64,000 bases of DNA from Atkinsonella hypoxylon (Eukaryota; Ascomycota; Sordariomycetes; Hypocreales; Clavicipitaceae): assembly GCA_000729835.1 (NCBI GenBank), contig JFHB01000073.1, positions 1-64,000 of the forward strand, read 5' to 3'. The translations under genes were made by a program, and so were the position numbers. The notes beneath the pieces were generated by a model. It did no database searches and was not told the DNA's origin. It was given only the letters and a program-made list of their open reading frames with translations. Below are positions 10,314 through 21,436 of the stretch, piece after piece (the stretch's first letter is position 1; each line of letters starts with the position of its first letter).

Positions 10314-11280
10314 GTTGGCATTGGCATTTCAAGAGCATGTTACTGCTCATATATAATTCTGGATGATTGACTGCCTCTGCGTAAATTATCATTTCTCACG
10401 TCCCGACTTGCTTAGCTTGATTCGCCCGGCTGCCCCTGCTTCTCAATGGTCAATGGAAGTCATGCATGCATGAGTGAGTAAACGAACGAACGAACGAATG
10501 AACAAACGACACTTGCTGCTCCAGTCCACCATGCTAACCACGATTGATCCGCTCGCGGCTTTAAGAAAGCCTAAGTACCAAGCTTAAGCAAGATCTGTCA
10601 GGAGGGAGCATTACCGTCCTAGCCTGCTGCGTTACAACCGTCATTTTCACCATTGTGTGCCGTAGACCGCGAACCAACAGGTACGGCCCTGGATGATTTC
10701 TATCGTATCATTCACTTGCGAGACATAACTCTGGCTATGTGACAGGAATTGAGCATCCTTCATAACGGCTCGTACGCAGTGTTGGAATACCCAATCACAT
10801 ATATGTGAGTACATCGTACTACGATGCTGGTGCTCAGAGTATGCTAGCTGTGGGGGCTGCTGGGATTATTATTGTTATTATTGCTGAACCAGTTTTCATT
10901 CCTCCTAGACGACTGTTGATTCCTGTCAAAACCCCAGGGTTAGATATACTGTGAGAGCCTAAACAAGTCAGCAGACATCTCTCATCATGGGCCGTAGCCG
11001 CGAGCCGCGAGCCGCGAGCCGTGAGCCTTGTGTTTTATCCTCATTCTCATTGTTCTCACCATTAGCAGCTCATCATCATATCACTAGCCCCCCTTCTCTC
11101 CCTTATCGTCCAACGACCGAGATTAATCGACAATCCACACAAACATGACTTGAACAAATAAAAAGCAAGTGTGGGAAGCACATATTGAAACACCAAAACC
11201 AAACCAAAAAAAAAAACAAAAAAAAAAAGGAAGAAAGAAAAAGAAAAAAGCCCAAGAAAGTTGGAAACATAGACCAAAAC
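10314..11280. other. Intergenic, no gene seen
   Basis: Holds a GAACGAAC-type microsatellite near 10485-10510, a triple GCCGCGAGCC repeat near 10995-11020 and an A-rich stretch at 11205-11250. I see no homolog of the missing N-terminal half of the aldo-keto reductase. Confidence 0.5.
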
Positions 11281-11295
11281 AGACAAGTCGCAGAC

Positions 11296-11697
11296 TTACT
11301 CAATCAAATTCCCGTCCGGATCCCGGACATATAAACTCCTCAACCGTCCCCTCGCCCCCGTCCTGTTCACCAACCCTCCCTCCAGAACCTCCACCCCAGC
11401 GCTTCGAAACCCACTCACCACTCCGACCATATCAACATCGTCCTCCAACAAGAAGCACAAGTCCGCCGTACCAGGCAGCGCAGTCCGCGCCTTGGGCTCG
11501 AACTCCCTGCCCTTCTGATGCAGATTGATCTTGTGGGTGCCGAAAAGGAGCGCATGGCGGGTGATGGACGGTGAGGCCTCGGAAGTGAACGAGGTGGGTG
11601 TCATGCCTAGGTTGGTAGTGTACCAGTTTACGGTGGCGTCGATGTTTGTGCATGTCAGGACGAGATGGTCTATGTCTTTTACGGGGGCCAGAGGCAT
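11296..11697 (-). CDS. VOC-superfamily protein (glyoxalase/dioxygenase fold)
   Basis: Single vicinal-oxygen-chelate domain of 133 residues. It opens with DIDHLVLTCTNID, the first beta-strand with a metal-ligand His, continues with a WY-x-x-LG helix (VNWYTTNLGMTP), an HALLFG strand, and closes with LYVRDPDGNLIE, whose final Glu is the usual last metal ligand. Such proteins cover glyoxalases, bleomycin-resistance proteins and ring-cleaving dioxygenases; the substrate is not predictable. The stop codon overlaps a perfect donor (GA then GTAAGT), so a further 3' exon is possible; many relatives continue a few residues past NLIE. As an unspliced model the domain is already complete. Confidence 0.75.
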   Translation of the reverse strand: MPLAPVKDIDHLVLTCTNIDATVNWYTTNLGMTPTSFTSEASPSITRHALLFGTHKINLHQKGREFEPKARTALPGTADLCFLLEDDVDMVGVVSGFRSAGVEVLEGGLVNRTGARGRLRSLYVRDPDGNLIE

Positions 11698-13466
11698 GAT
11701 AGCGGGCTTTGCAATGATGACTGGTGATAGAACCGAGTGGTTGTATGGCAGGCCGGTAATTGGTGATGCCGAAGTGCGCGGTAAGGGGGCGGCTGATGTG
11801 AGAGTGAGTGAATGCTAGGAAACAAGTTAAACAAGAAGAGTTAGTTGCTGGATAGTGCTAGACATGAACTAACTGTAGGAACCTGTCACGATGCTTGTCG
11901 CGGCGGTCGTGTATGATGGATGATGCCATTTCGCCACTTCGGCACTAGTCACGACCAAATCTGGAATGTCAGCCCCGCCTCGATTTTTAAAGAAGAAGCC
12001 AAGGACGACCAGCTAGCCTGCCTGACTGGTGATGGTGACCTTTAAGGCGTGACGACGCGCAGCACTTTCAACAAAGGCAGTCGCGTTTTTGAAGTTGAAG
12101 TTAACACGCGCATCGGTTCATCTAATCCGCCGAGCCTCAATAATACCATGACGTGGTGCGCAACTGTCTTGCATAGCAACGGCAGCAGCTCCTGCTCTCT
12201 CCTCATGTGCGGGGCTAGACTCCTTGGTGAGCCAAGCCATCTTGCGACAAAATCAAACACGTGACGAAAGAGTCTCCGACTGTTTGTAAGCAGTTTCCAG
12301 CGATTGCGCGAAGAAGAACGAGTCAGGATCAATGATAATGCTTTGCATTGTGTCCGTCTGGCGACAGTGGTGCAGTCGCAAGTGGCGTCGGAGCCAAGGT
12401 GCGGATGGAGGTGGAATGGAACAGTAGTACGTACCCAGGTACCTAGGTACCTAGGTAGGCGCTTACGTGCAGCCGTGGGCGGGGCGTCTTCGAGGGATAA
12501 CTGAGCAACCCTGGGCAGTTGAGTCTGCCGGCACGCGGGTAGTACGAGGGCTGGTTGCGTGCACAGGTCCTGTAGCCCCAACTTTGTACCAAACAGAGGT
12601 CGTGCTCTGTAGTGCTGAGGAGGAGACTTAGCACCGCACCCTGATTACCAGGCAGCCCAAGTACCCACCCACTTGGGAGCACGCCCCTTGCGCACAGACC
12701 GGATCGCCCGACGGCTCTGAATCTCGATCGCCCCACTTCACAAGTCTACTCCGTAATCTAAAAGGGCCTCCCTTGACTGTCGCAAGGTTGCAGAAGACCA
12801 CGGCGCACTCAGGGGGCAGGCCAGCCATTGCAGGCCCTGCACCAATCAGCAGCCGGTCGCATAACAGTTGCACCAGCCCGCTACGGATGATATTCGACTA
12901 ACAGTTCCTGGCGCATTGGGGACTTGATGATGAATATGGCCTCAGCAGCAGGCAGTCATAGCACCCGTTCCCATGTTAGTTCCAAGACACAATCTCCCAG
13001 CGCAATGGTCCCCGATCGCTGGTCGAGTGCTCCGCTAGTACCAGCACTGAGCCCTGGGGCCAAGCTCAGTCGACGCCCGGCGCCGCGACTACAATGTTCC
13101 AGAGCTCCGCACTTGGTGGTGGTCTTGGTCCTTGGTTCTTGGGCGGCGGCCATCATTCTGCAAAGGTTCGACAAGTCATTGTTTTGCTCCGATCAACCTT
13201 TCCGAAGTTGAGCGCTGCGCTAAAGAAGCCAATTGATCTCAATCTGTTGATGCCGGACGCAAGATCCTGTTGTCGGGCGGCATTAATTCAGTGGCTGGGA
13301 TGTATGCCCCGGGTTGTGGGCTGACAGAAAGGCAATGAGCTGATGATAGTACCCGTTGCCTGAGAGCGCTTTGAGACTGAGTGTTCAATGTTTGCTACCT
13401 CCTCCAATGTTCCTTAGTCGATCGCTGCTCCCATCGCCCCCTCACTTCCCCTGCGCCTGCGGACAG

Positions 13467-13527
13467 CGTCTAGAGGGCAGCGTCTAGAGGGCAGCGTCTT
13501 GAAGGCAGCGTCTTGAAGGCAGCGTCC
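13467..13527. repeat. 14-bp tandem repeat
   Basis: Four head-to-tail copies of GCGTCTAGAGGGCA / GCGTCTTGAAGGCA: the first two are identical and the last two share the same two substitutions, so the array grew by duplication in pairs. It is followed by a partial fifth copy. Confidence 0.85.
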
Positions 13528-13765
13528 CGGCCGGTCCAACAAAACCTGCTGGTGCCCAGAATTTGCCTCCAGCTTTCCACCTACCGGTGCCTATCTATGC
13601 CTTGCAAGGTAGCCACAATAGCCAGCCTGCCTGGAGGTGGATAGTGAGTGAGTGGGTAGGTGAGAGAAGTGAATGAGTCTGGCGAGTGCCACCCCGGGGG
13701 GGGGGGGACTGACTCTATAATTCAGAGCCGGTCATCGCCCCACCGCTGGCTTTGAGGTCTCAATA

Positions 13766-13802
13766 AAGAGTCCCCCGTCGAGTCCCCCGTCGAGTCCCCC
13801 GT
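13766..13802. repeat. 12-bp tandem repeat
   Basis: Three perfect copies of GAGTCCCCCGTC in a row. Non-coding by context. Confidence 0.85.
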
Positions 13803-14468
13803 CTGCGTGGGTGAGTTGAGTGAGTGGGCGAGCCAGCGAAGGAGGAGGGCGTGTCTGTAACGAAATCCAATGCTAGAGAGACTCCCCCAGCTTGGGGATC
13901 CCGTCCCAGCTCTCCAGCTCTCCAGCTCCCCTAAACACGGCGCCAGTCCTCTCAATCCTCTCAACCCTCTCAGCCAAAGTGCCCCAGCCAGCTCTCTGTG
14001 CCCACCCCCCTACGTCTCTTTTTTTTTTTTGCCTTTGCGTCTTTTGCTGTGTTTACCTCTGATGCACTACTTTTAGTCTCAGCGCTCGATCGGGGGCTTT
14101 GGTTCTTGCTCTGTCTGGCCTGGCTAACTGCTCCAGGACGCTCATCCATCCTCCTCCCCTCCCTCTCCTCTCCCTACAGTCTCTCTGCTCTCTGTCTACT
14201 CCTGGTTCCCCTCCGGGCCGCAGCCCGTACCGAGCGAGTGCCAGCCAGACATACAAGTAGTCTTCTCCTCCCAACCCTCTCAAGCTGTTCCTCTCCTCTA
14301 TCCTTCTTCATATTAGGTCTTGTGCCGTCGTCTACCTGTCTGCGAAAAAGCTTAGTTCTACCAATTGGCCGCTTGCTCATCGGATCAGCGCAAGACGCAT
14401 CCACTTACACCCCAAAACCTGCTTTTTAACCGCCCTTCTCTACTTCCATCGCCTACACAGATCCCACC

Positions 14469-15275
14469 ATGTCTTCCCGCAAGAGAAAGCAGGACGAGGA
14501 AGAGGATGAGCTTGTCTCTCTTCCCGAGGAAGACGATGGTGAGGAGGAGGAAGAGTGAGTAATCTCTCTAAATGTTCTCGAGCTCTCTTGCCTCGGCGTT
14601 TCAAACCGCCTTGTTGTCGCAAAGTGACCGGCTCAACTTGGTCGAGTAGCGCAATGTTGCCAATTGAGCGGTTTTACCTCTCAGACGCTATCCCCATCGT
14701 AGCCTGGCACGTGGTTAATCGCTCATCGTCCGCATATGCCGCAGTCGCACCCATTGCGTGTATGCGCCGACTTTCTTCGAGCCTGCGCTAACACTGGTGT
14801 CTCAATTCAGGTATGTCTCTGACGAAGACGAAGAGGATGATGCCGAGGACGATGAGGAAGACGACGACGAGGAAGACGACGAAGGGCATGGAGAAGAAGA
14901 TGAGGAAGCTGAAGCCGATGATGGCGCAGAAGACGCAGACGCTAATGCCGAGGACGCTGAAGAGAACGATGTAGATGGTGGTTAGTATTCGGCTTTTTTT
15001 TTTCCTTTTTTTTTGTCGAGTGATACAGACTAACCCACCTCATAGACGATCAACCACCCATCAAGAAGCGCAAGACAGCAGAAGCGTCAGGTGAGGAGGT
15101 GACTAATGGCGAAGCTGCCCACGGCGACGACTCTCAGGAGAAGGACGCGGATGCAGATGCTACCGACACTAAAGACGCAGCCCCGGCCAAAGAAGCTGTC
15201 AAGGCGACTGAGGCTCCCGCTCAAGCTGCAGAGGCAGAGTCCAAGACTGCCATCGCAGGAGGCGACGATGAATGA
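14469..15275 (+). CDS. Small, highly acidic nuclear-type protein of unknown function
   Basis: Three exons (14469-14554, 14811-14980, 15046-15275) join in phase to give 161 residues. It begins MSSRKRKQDEEEDELVSLP, a basic start followed at once by acidic residues. Exon 2 is almost entirely Asp and Glu (EDDAEDDEEDDDEEDDE and similar). Exon 3 has a nuclear-localisation-like PPIKKRK (near residue 90) and an Ala/Glu/Lys-rich tail ending GGDDE. The composition recalls histone chaperones and other acidic chromatin proteins, but I see no CHZ, NAP or FACT motif, so function is left open. The first intron is long (256 nt) and the ATG has a CCACCATG context. Splice phases are what make the model credible, since low-complexity composition alone is weak evidence. 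Confidence 0.7.
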
Positions 15276-18200
15276 GTTGTGTCTTCCATTTGCCTCCGAT
15301 GACGACGTGCCGGGTGTTTTTGCAGCCCAACAGGACACTTGAGTTGGAGGGTTCGTCCACCCTCTCCATTCCACGGATAATAGACTTGTCTGCGAAGCCA
15401 ACAGGGGTCGCGAAGCTATCAAGCTGTGATTGTTAGACTAGGTGTCCCGAATATATAGGCACAGATACGGATCTGCACTGACAGATGCAATCAAAAACAT
15501 GATTCGCTTCTCTGCCGGACAAGCCAGCAATGTGTCCAGACATATAAGTAGCGCCGCCGGCCATGGGGATTCTTCCCGTCTTGTCGCAAGCCGCAACGCG
15601 CATCGCATGCATGTCCTGCATTGGGTGCACGGCTCACCAAAATCGCCTGTGTCCTAGTGCTTGTGCTTGTATTGGTGCCTGATGTCTTGGCCTTCATCAA
15701 GCAGCGCGGCCATCCATGTCCATGTCCATGTACGTGACGACATTTCCATCCGAGCCAAGCAATAACTGCTGAACGATGCTGCATCATTTGGTCCAGTGGT
15801 CTGTCCTACCGCATTGTCGGCTATCCATGTCTAACCTTGTGGCTCGTGGATAGCACAGCCAGCCGGTCTCGATTTATTTTCTTCGCCGTTGCACATCCTG
15901 CCAATCTTGAGCGCATTCCTCTCTGAATCGTGCCCGCCAAGTGCTGCGCCGTCCCGGTATGTCCCATTGCCGAAAGAGCGCGTTTATCCTTGAGATGGTT
16001 TCCATGGCCTGCGGTCCTGAAGGTGGCAGTGACCCCAGATTGCAAGACAACGTACATCGCTGCTCGTGCTGTCAAAGACGGTCATGCGGCCTTCCCATGG
16101 CCTCCCGCTAGTATCAATGTCCAGGATCAGTTGCGGCAGGTTGGCAAGTCCGTCGCCGACAAACTGGACAGACATAAATTCCCTAGCTGTGCTCCGTTGA
16201 ACCACGATTGCCCAAGGACCTAGCTGTCCTGCGCCAAAGCCCGTCTATCAGTGTTCCACACAGATAGGCATTCTATTCCTGGTTTGCATGCTTCGGAATC
16301 AGACGAAAGCATAATCAGAGACGAGTTTCGCTATCTGGCAGTACTGGCTTTCTCATGTTCGGAGGAACCTGGCAATTGGGTCCGTCCCTGATGCCTGCAA
16401 TGCGGGCATCTCAGTGTCGCGACACAGACGCCGTAAATCTCTCGGTAGGCTCTTCTGCGTCCCTTCACTTTCCAAATTCCCGTGTTAAGATGGTTCTAGT
16501 GCTGAGCTGAATCAATAGAGGGTCCTCGCAGTTGAGTTGCCCAAGGCTCAGAATGCTCTGATTCTCCTTCATGGAGTCCGAAATGGCGTCTAACTCGGTC
16601 TCCAGTACAGACAGAGAATATTCTGCTACTACAGACGACATCTGGGATTCGACGAGTGACATATTATGAGTTTGTCACTTGAGACGTCGACTGTCGAGCG
16701 GTCTTGTTGCGGGGTTTGTAAGCTGACGGGCATAATACCATCACATCTACTAATTGCCTTGTTACCTGCACCTGCACCTGCACTCGCATTAGCTTTCAGA
16801 ACAATTGACCGAATTGTGCTGAGAATGGGAAAACGACTCTACTAAACGAGAAGGATTCGCTGGCCGCCATGACATGGAGGCGACTATGTAACACTTAGTT
16901 GGACAAGATCTGCCACTTGCTGTAGTCTTGGCAGCCGATAGATGATATCCGATTGTCCAGGTAAGGGGATACCTAGCAACGACAGTTGATAAGATGCGCA
17001 TACTAACTATCAAAACTGAATTGCCAGCGAACTACTGGAATATCGGTCCCGGTCGCCTTGCATGGCCGTCTATCTTGTCAGGCCCATGAAGAGAGCGTGC
17101 AAGTCATTGATTGGTATGCTTGGTCAGGTCCAGGAGAGTTAAAATCAGGCTTCGTAAAATTCTGTGACAGTTTTACGTGTTCATCTGGCACTTGTTCAAA
17201 ACATTGCAGAGGCTTGAAACTTTTGATTCATATAAGCCATTCCTGCTGCTATATAGAAGCACAAGTTGGATGGAGACGGTGCTTGGTTCGTGGCAGAGAT
17301 ACAGTAACTATTGGCGCTTTTTGACAGAGTATACAAACCATTGATCATTAGTCGAAGTCTCATTTGCGTGCCGGGGGATCCATGTTGGTCCTGATCAAAT
17401 ATAGGAGCTGTCTTGAACTAATGCGAGTGGCATATCAGAGTCTATGTATGTAGGCTCTAATAGCGCCATCCCACAATTTTTTTTTTCAGCGCCTGATCCC
17501 ATCTTTTAATACCAGGATGAAAAGGGTAAGCGATTGAAGTTATCGCTTGGAACCAAGTCGGGCTATGCTTGTCCATTGTGGTGCCTCAATTCATGATGGA
17601 CCCCGCATGGGATCGGACCGTGCTGTGCATAACCATACAGAAAGTTGATAGCTAACTTAATCGAAGTTGCGACTTGATCCAGGTACCTCGCACGAGGTGA
17701 CCATCAGTGCAACGTAGTGAGATGACAGGATTGAATCCCGCTCCTGCTTAAAATGTTGGTGAAGTTTCTTTCTTCTTCTTGCCTCCTGTTCGTCTCTCGT
17801 GATGCAGCCGTGGTCTGACCACTCTCCCTCCGATCCCGGATTAAGAGATAATTCGCGGGCGGGTGCAGAAACGACCTGCTGATGCTGTCATATTCTTCCT
17901 AGGTCCAAATCCCTATTAGCGTACATGTCAGATTCAGTTCTTGAACCACAAATTCTAAACGCATAACCACTACTCCGTAGCCTGACAAACTTTTGCTCCA
18001 AGACCCCAGCACGGCGGAGACAGATTTCATGACGTGTGCTGCGAGGCCTTGTGCTCTCCTCAGCCCCGTCATGTAATTGACCATCCGGCGCCCCGGCAGG
18101 AGACTAGGCTACTCCAGGAGATTGCAGAACAGGCCGACGGCTCGGGATGGATGCATCATGCTCAAGCAGGTCAGGAGTGCAGGGGTCCTTAAGACCCGCA

Positions 18201-18600
18201 TTAGCGTGTCTTTTCAAATGGTTCTGACTCGACGATGTGTCATGTATCAGCCAGCCAGTAAACTTACATACGGCTGGCGAATTAGTGTTTTGTTCGCTTG
18301 CCGGCATATATTGAAGAAAATCATTCCATTCCAAACGTAACGACGCCGCTCATAGTATTGTTGATGCCATGAACAGCAGGACCGAGCGGCGTCGCGTATC
18401 TGAAGTCGTGTAGAGGGTGTATCCGAGTCGAGTTGTGGTTGATGCACACGTACAGCCGTGTTTGCTGCCGATCTTTTTGCAAGGCTGCGGCCCCGGATCT
18501 AGGCACTGACGAGGAAAAAAAAGAAAAACTTTTTCGGTGCAGGGGCAGAGTCTTCAGATTATCCCTTTGCCTGCCGTAAGGCAACACTGGGTCACGAATT
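15276..18600. other. Gene-poor region, no assignable gene
   Basis: Only short frames occur. Two on the minus strand have protein-like composition (about 15984-16205, containing VGDGLANLPQLILDIDTSG, and 16465-16662, containing SLSVLETELDAISDSM), but I recognise no family and cannot link them by splice sites. One TACTCCGTA motif lies at 17971-17979. Confidence 0.4.
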
Positions 18601-18609
18601 AGCTACCTC

Positions 18610-19260
18610 CTAGGTACCTAGTTGACCAATCATGACGAGGGGACTTAAAAGGTACTTCAAGTTATGTGCGAATTTCACTCTAATAGAAGTACCAGCAACT
18701 TCCGTGGGCACAAAGAGGTGGCATCTCTTGACGGCAGTGTTTATTAATGCGTGAAGGAAACAACCACCCAGGTTGTGCCCTCGACGGTAAATCTCGCCCA
18801 TGGCTACGGACGCGTGCAAAGTATCCCCTGTACACCTACAAATTGCTAGGACTTTGAATACAACGAGGTCCACACGCAAATTGAAGTGCCTTCGACCCCG
18901 CTAGTCCTGACTGACAGGCAAGGAGATACCAAGTATTAGTTAAAGGTCAGAGCGTGCCAGACAATATCAATGACGCGGGCAGCTTGTCATCTGCCATGAT
19001 TAAGCCACCTGGGCGCTGTATGAACCAGCTGGCTGGGTTCCAGCGCATTGCCGGAACATTGAACAAAACCAGATGCTGAATAGCGAAAGTTAAAAACGTT
19101 GCATTCCATGTGCTGGCACGACGTTGCTCATCCATTCTCATGGCTTTAGGGCCCCAATTAACTAGTGCATAAATCGTCACAAAATAGGCGCTAGACTCAA
19201 TCAGGGTGTCAGCCACAGCATAATTAAAGCAAGCGGCGGCCTCTAGAGGCCTAGAATTTT
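18610..19260 (-). other. Coding-like minus-strand segments, unassigned
   Basis: A frame open from about 19250 to 18947 reads FNYAVADTLIESSAYF, then YALVNWGPKAMRMDEQRR, then TFAIQHLVLFNVPAMRWNP, with alternating hydrophobic and polar stretches that resemble a piece of a membrane protein. A second short frame (18610-18879) contains MGEIYRRGHNLGGC. I cannot recognise a family, find a proper start or join the pieces, so this could be a gene fragment or chance. Confidence 0.3.
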
Positions 19261-19464
19261 TTTTATAGAAGTGTCAGGTAGCAAAGAAACTTGTACCGAA
19301 ACCAGCGCTAATTGAAATCTAACAAGTATATTGTCTTTCTTGAGGATACAACTTACCGCCAATTACAGTGCCAGTAATAAGTTGAGGTAAGTAATAGATG
19401 TGACGATGATGAACCAAATCCAAAACCTTTAGCATTGAACTATAATAATACAAAAAGCTGGAAT

Positions 19465-19625
19465 CACAAATCCCCTCAACTTATAGAAACGGAAAAGCGT
19501 AGAAGTCGCTGCACAACGGTACAAGTACCTAGGTAGTTTACCCACTTATAGTTTAGTGGCGAAAGTACCCGAGGTCGAATTGGGGCCCCCAATTAACTGG
19601 GGCGAATTCAATAGCAGACACCAGG
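19465..19625. repeat. Degenerate dispersed repeat, copy 1
   Basis: Shares an ordered set of blocks with 36090-36235: AATCCC, then AAACGGAAAAGCG, then AGAA and CTGCA, then GGGGCGAA followed by TTC. Spacing is similar but the sequence between blocks has diverged. One TACCTAGGTA palindrome (19526-19535) sits inside this copy only. I infer an old, mutated transposable-element fragment; no protein frame survives. Confidence 0.5.
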
Positions 19626-19989
19626 GAGTGAGGGATCGGAGTTATTAGCTACCATGCAGGTAGGTACGTTCTTGGGGCCGTCTACATGTGCACAGCAGTG
19701 CTAGTGACTCAGGCAGGCCTTTCAGCGCGGCGTGATCGGGCTGGCGGCTGCGGCTTCTAGCACGCCAGTCCTAGCTACCTACCTAGTTTACGGCACCTGT
19801 CGGTGATAGGAGACTTGCACAGATGACCAAGTAGCTGGTACCAACTGCCCCTGCTTGGTTCGGTCAGGCACCAAATCTGACCAGACACGAGATTGAGCGA
19901 TTTCTTAGGTCGTGGTTTCTTTTTCGTCGCTGCATAGCCGCGGCGGCGCATTGTGCCTGGAGGGAAGTTGATGGAGACATGGAGGATGC

Positions 19990-20017
19990 ATGCTTTGCTT
20001 TGCTTTGCTTTGCTTTT
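19990..20017. repeat. Pentamer microsatellite (TTTGC)
   Basis: About five copies of TTTGC in a row within non-coding DNA. Confidence 0.85.
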
Positions 20018-20029
20018 TGCAATTATCAT

Positions 20030-21436
20030 GGCTCCTGGGCCTGGGCCTTGCATCTGAGCTGTCAAGGCGATGTCGCACCCACTGCAACAAACAAGTTCTG
20101 ATCTGATCTTGCGCTGTGACGACCTAGGTATGCTTGTTCTAATTAACTTGTAGACTTTACGAGCCTTTGACGATCGCCGGAGCCTGGCCTGGGTCGGCGC
20201 GCGATGGTATGTTAGTTAGGCACCTAGGTGCCGTAGGCATCGATCAGACGGGTTCGATGGACCCGCCCAACATGTTCTGGTAAGATCAATTATTGTTCTC
20301 ATGCCCGGCAAAACCTCGCTGGGTTTGGCATATTAATTAATTGTCTGCTTCTGTGCAACTCGTCCCCGCGACGGCACAAACGTTGCTTAACTCGCGACTT
20401 TTCCCCCTCTTGGCCTCTGCCAATCCGTACACGTACAATTGCGATTGCGGCCAACGCTCAATTCTACTGCCTGACGACATCTGGCCCCCGGCGAAGCACT
20501 TTTATGGATTGACACTAGTGTCAACAACAACGCGTGAGATATCTGTCGGTTAGTGTTGTCAAAAGGCTATTGCTTGTTGCTTCATTCCAGAGACACTCGG
20601 CGCGTGGCGTCTCAGCTAGCGGGGAGAAAAATCCATGACGCTGCGTTTTGGCCAGCATCTCCGACCTCACCACCGTTCTGGCACCTAACTCTATCCGCCT
20701 GGACTCTGCTTAGCCACCGTTTCTCCGATTGCTCAATGAGCATGGTTAATGCAACGTGGCGGCAGACGGAGGCGTTATCGCTAGGCCAAACTCTATTTTT
20801 TTCTTGATGCGACTCTTTGGTGAGATATCCATGCAGGTGGAAGGCAGCGAATCGACCACGCCTTGTACCAACTGATATTGTCTTTATTGGCACAAATCGA
20901 CCATCAGGCCGATTCCCGACCCCGCAAGGATCAATTAATAGCTTCTTCAGAAACACTCTGTCGATTCATTTCGTCGTCTAAAGGCCCCTCACACCAAGCC
21001 TCCGGATATTTGGAGACGCATAGCAGCCACCAGTCGCTCCTTCCTGTCGTTTAAAAAGTAACGAAGCCTAGGCGAATGTGAAGCGAGCTCCAACGGTACA
21101 CTGTACGCTCGCCCTTCTTTCCTGAAGCTTTCTCGACCACGGGAGGCTGTCATTCGTCTAGCGCCCTTGCCTCAACGCATCACTATCGAATTTCGCATTG
21201 AACCCACGCACGCCGTACAGACCAGAGAGACATTCCTTCATTCGCGTCGAAACACCGACGTCTTGTTATTCAATGCAGTGCCTATCGAGGATCACTCTAT
21301 ACCCCAGTCGATCTTTCCATCTTATGGCGAAGTAGCTTTTGCCGCTATAACTGGCATATCTGTTGACGACGCACCACGTAACTCCTATTGAGCCTAGCAA
21401 AGTTATAACTACGACGCTGGGTTCCAAGCCGGCCAA
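20030..21436. other. 5' flank of the TBC gene
   Basis: No separate gene is supported. The region has two CCTAGG-type palindromes (20122-20130 and 20221-20230) and, nearer the gene, pyrimidine-rich DNA likely to be promoter and 5' UTR. Short frames such as 21167-21391 lack family marks. Confidence 0.5.

Larger units (their letters stand above)
11698..14468. other. Gene-poor spacer with tandem repeats
   Basis: No frame here looks like a real protein on either strand. The spacer holds copies of the palindromic TACCTAGGTA motif (12437-12458), a TACTCCGTA motif (12747-12755), a 14-bp and a 12-bp tandem repeat, a G-tract near 13694 and, from about 13,990 on, a long pyrimidine-rich stretch that is probably the promoter and 5' UTR of the acidic-protein gene at 14469. 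Confidence 0.6.

Noticed and set aside
17690..17770. Possible tRNA-like B-box (GGATTGAATCCC)
   Set aside because: No matching A-box, anticodon arm or acceptor stem can be folded around it.
20240..20265. Possible T-arm with CGGGT/ACCCG stem
   Set aside because: Loop sequence is not that of a tRNA and no other arms are present.
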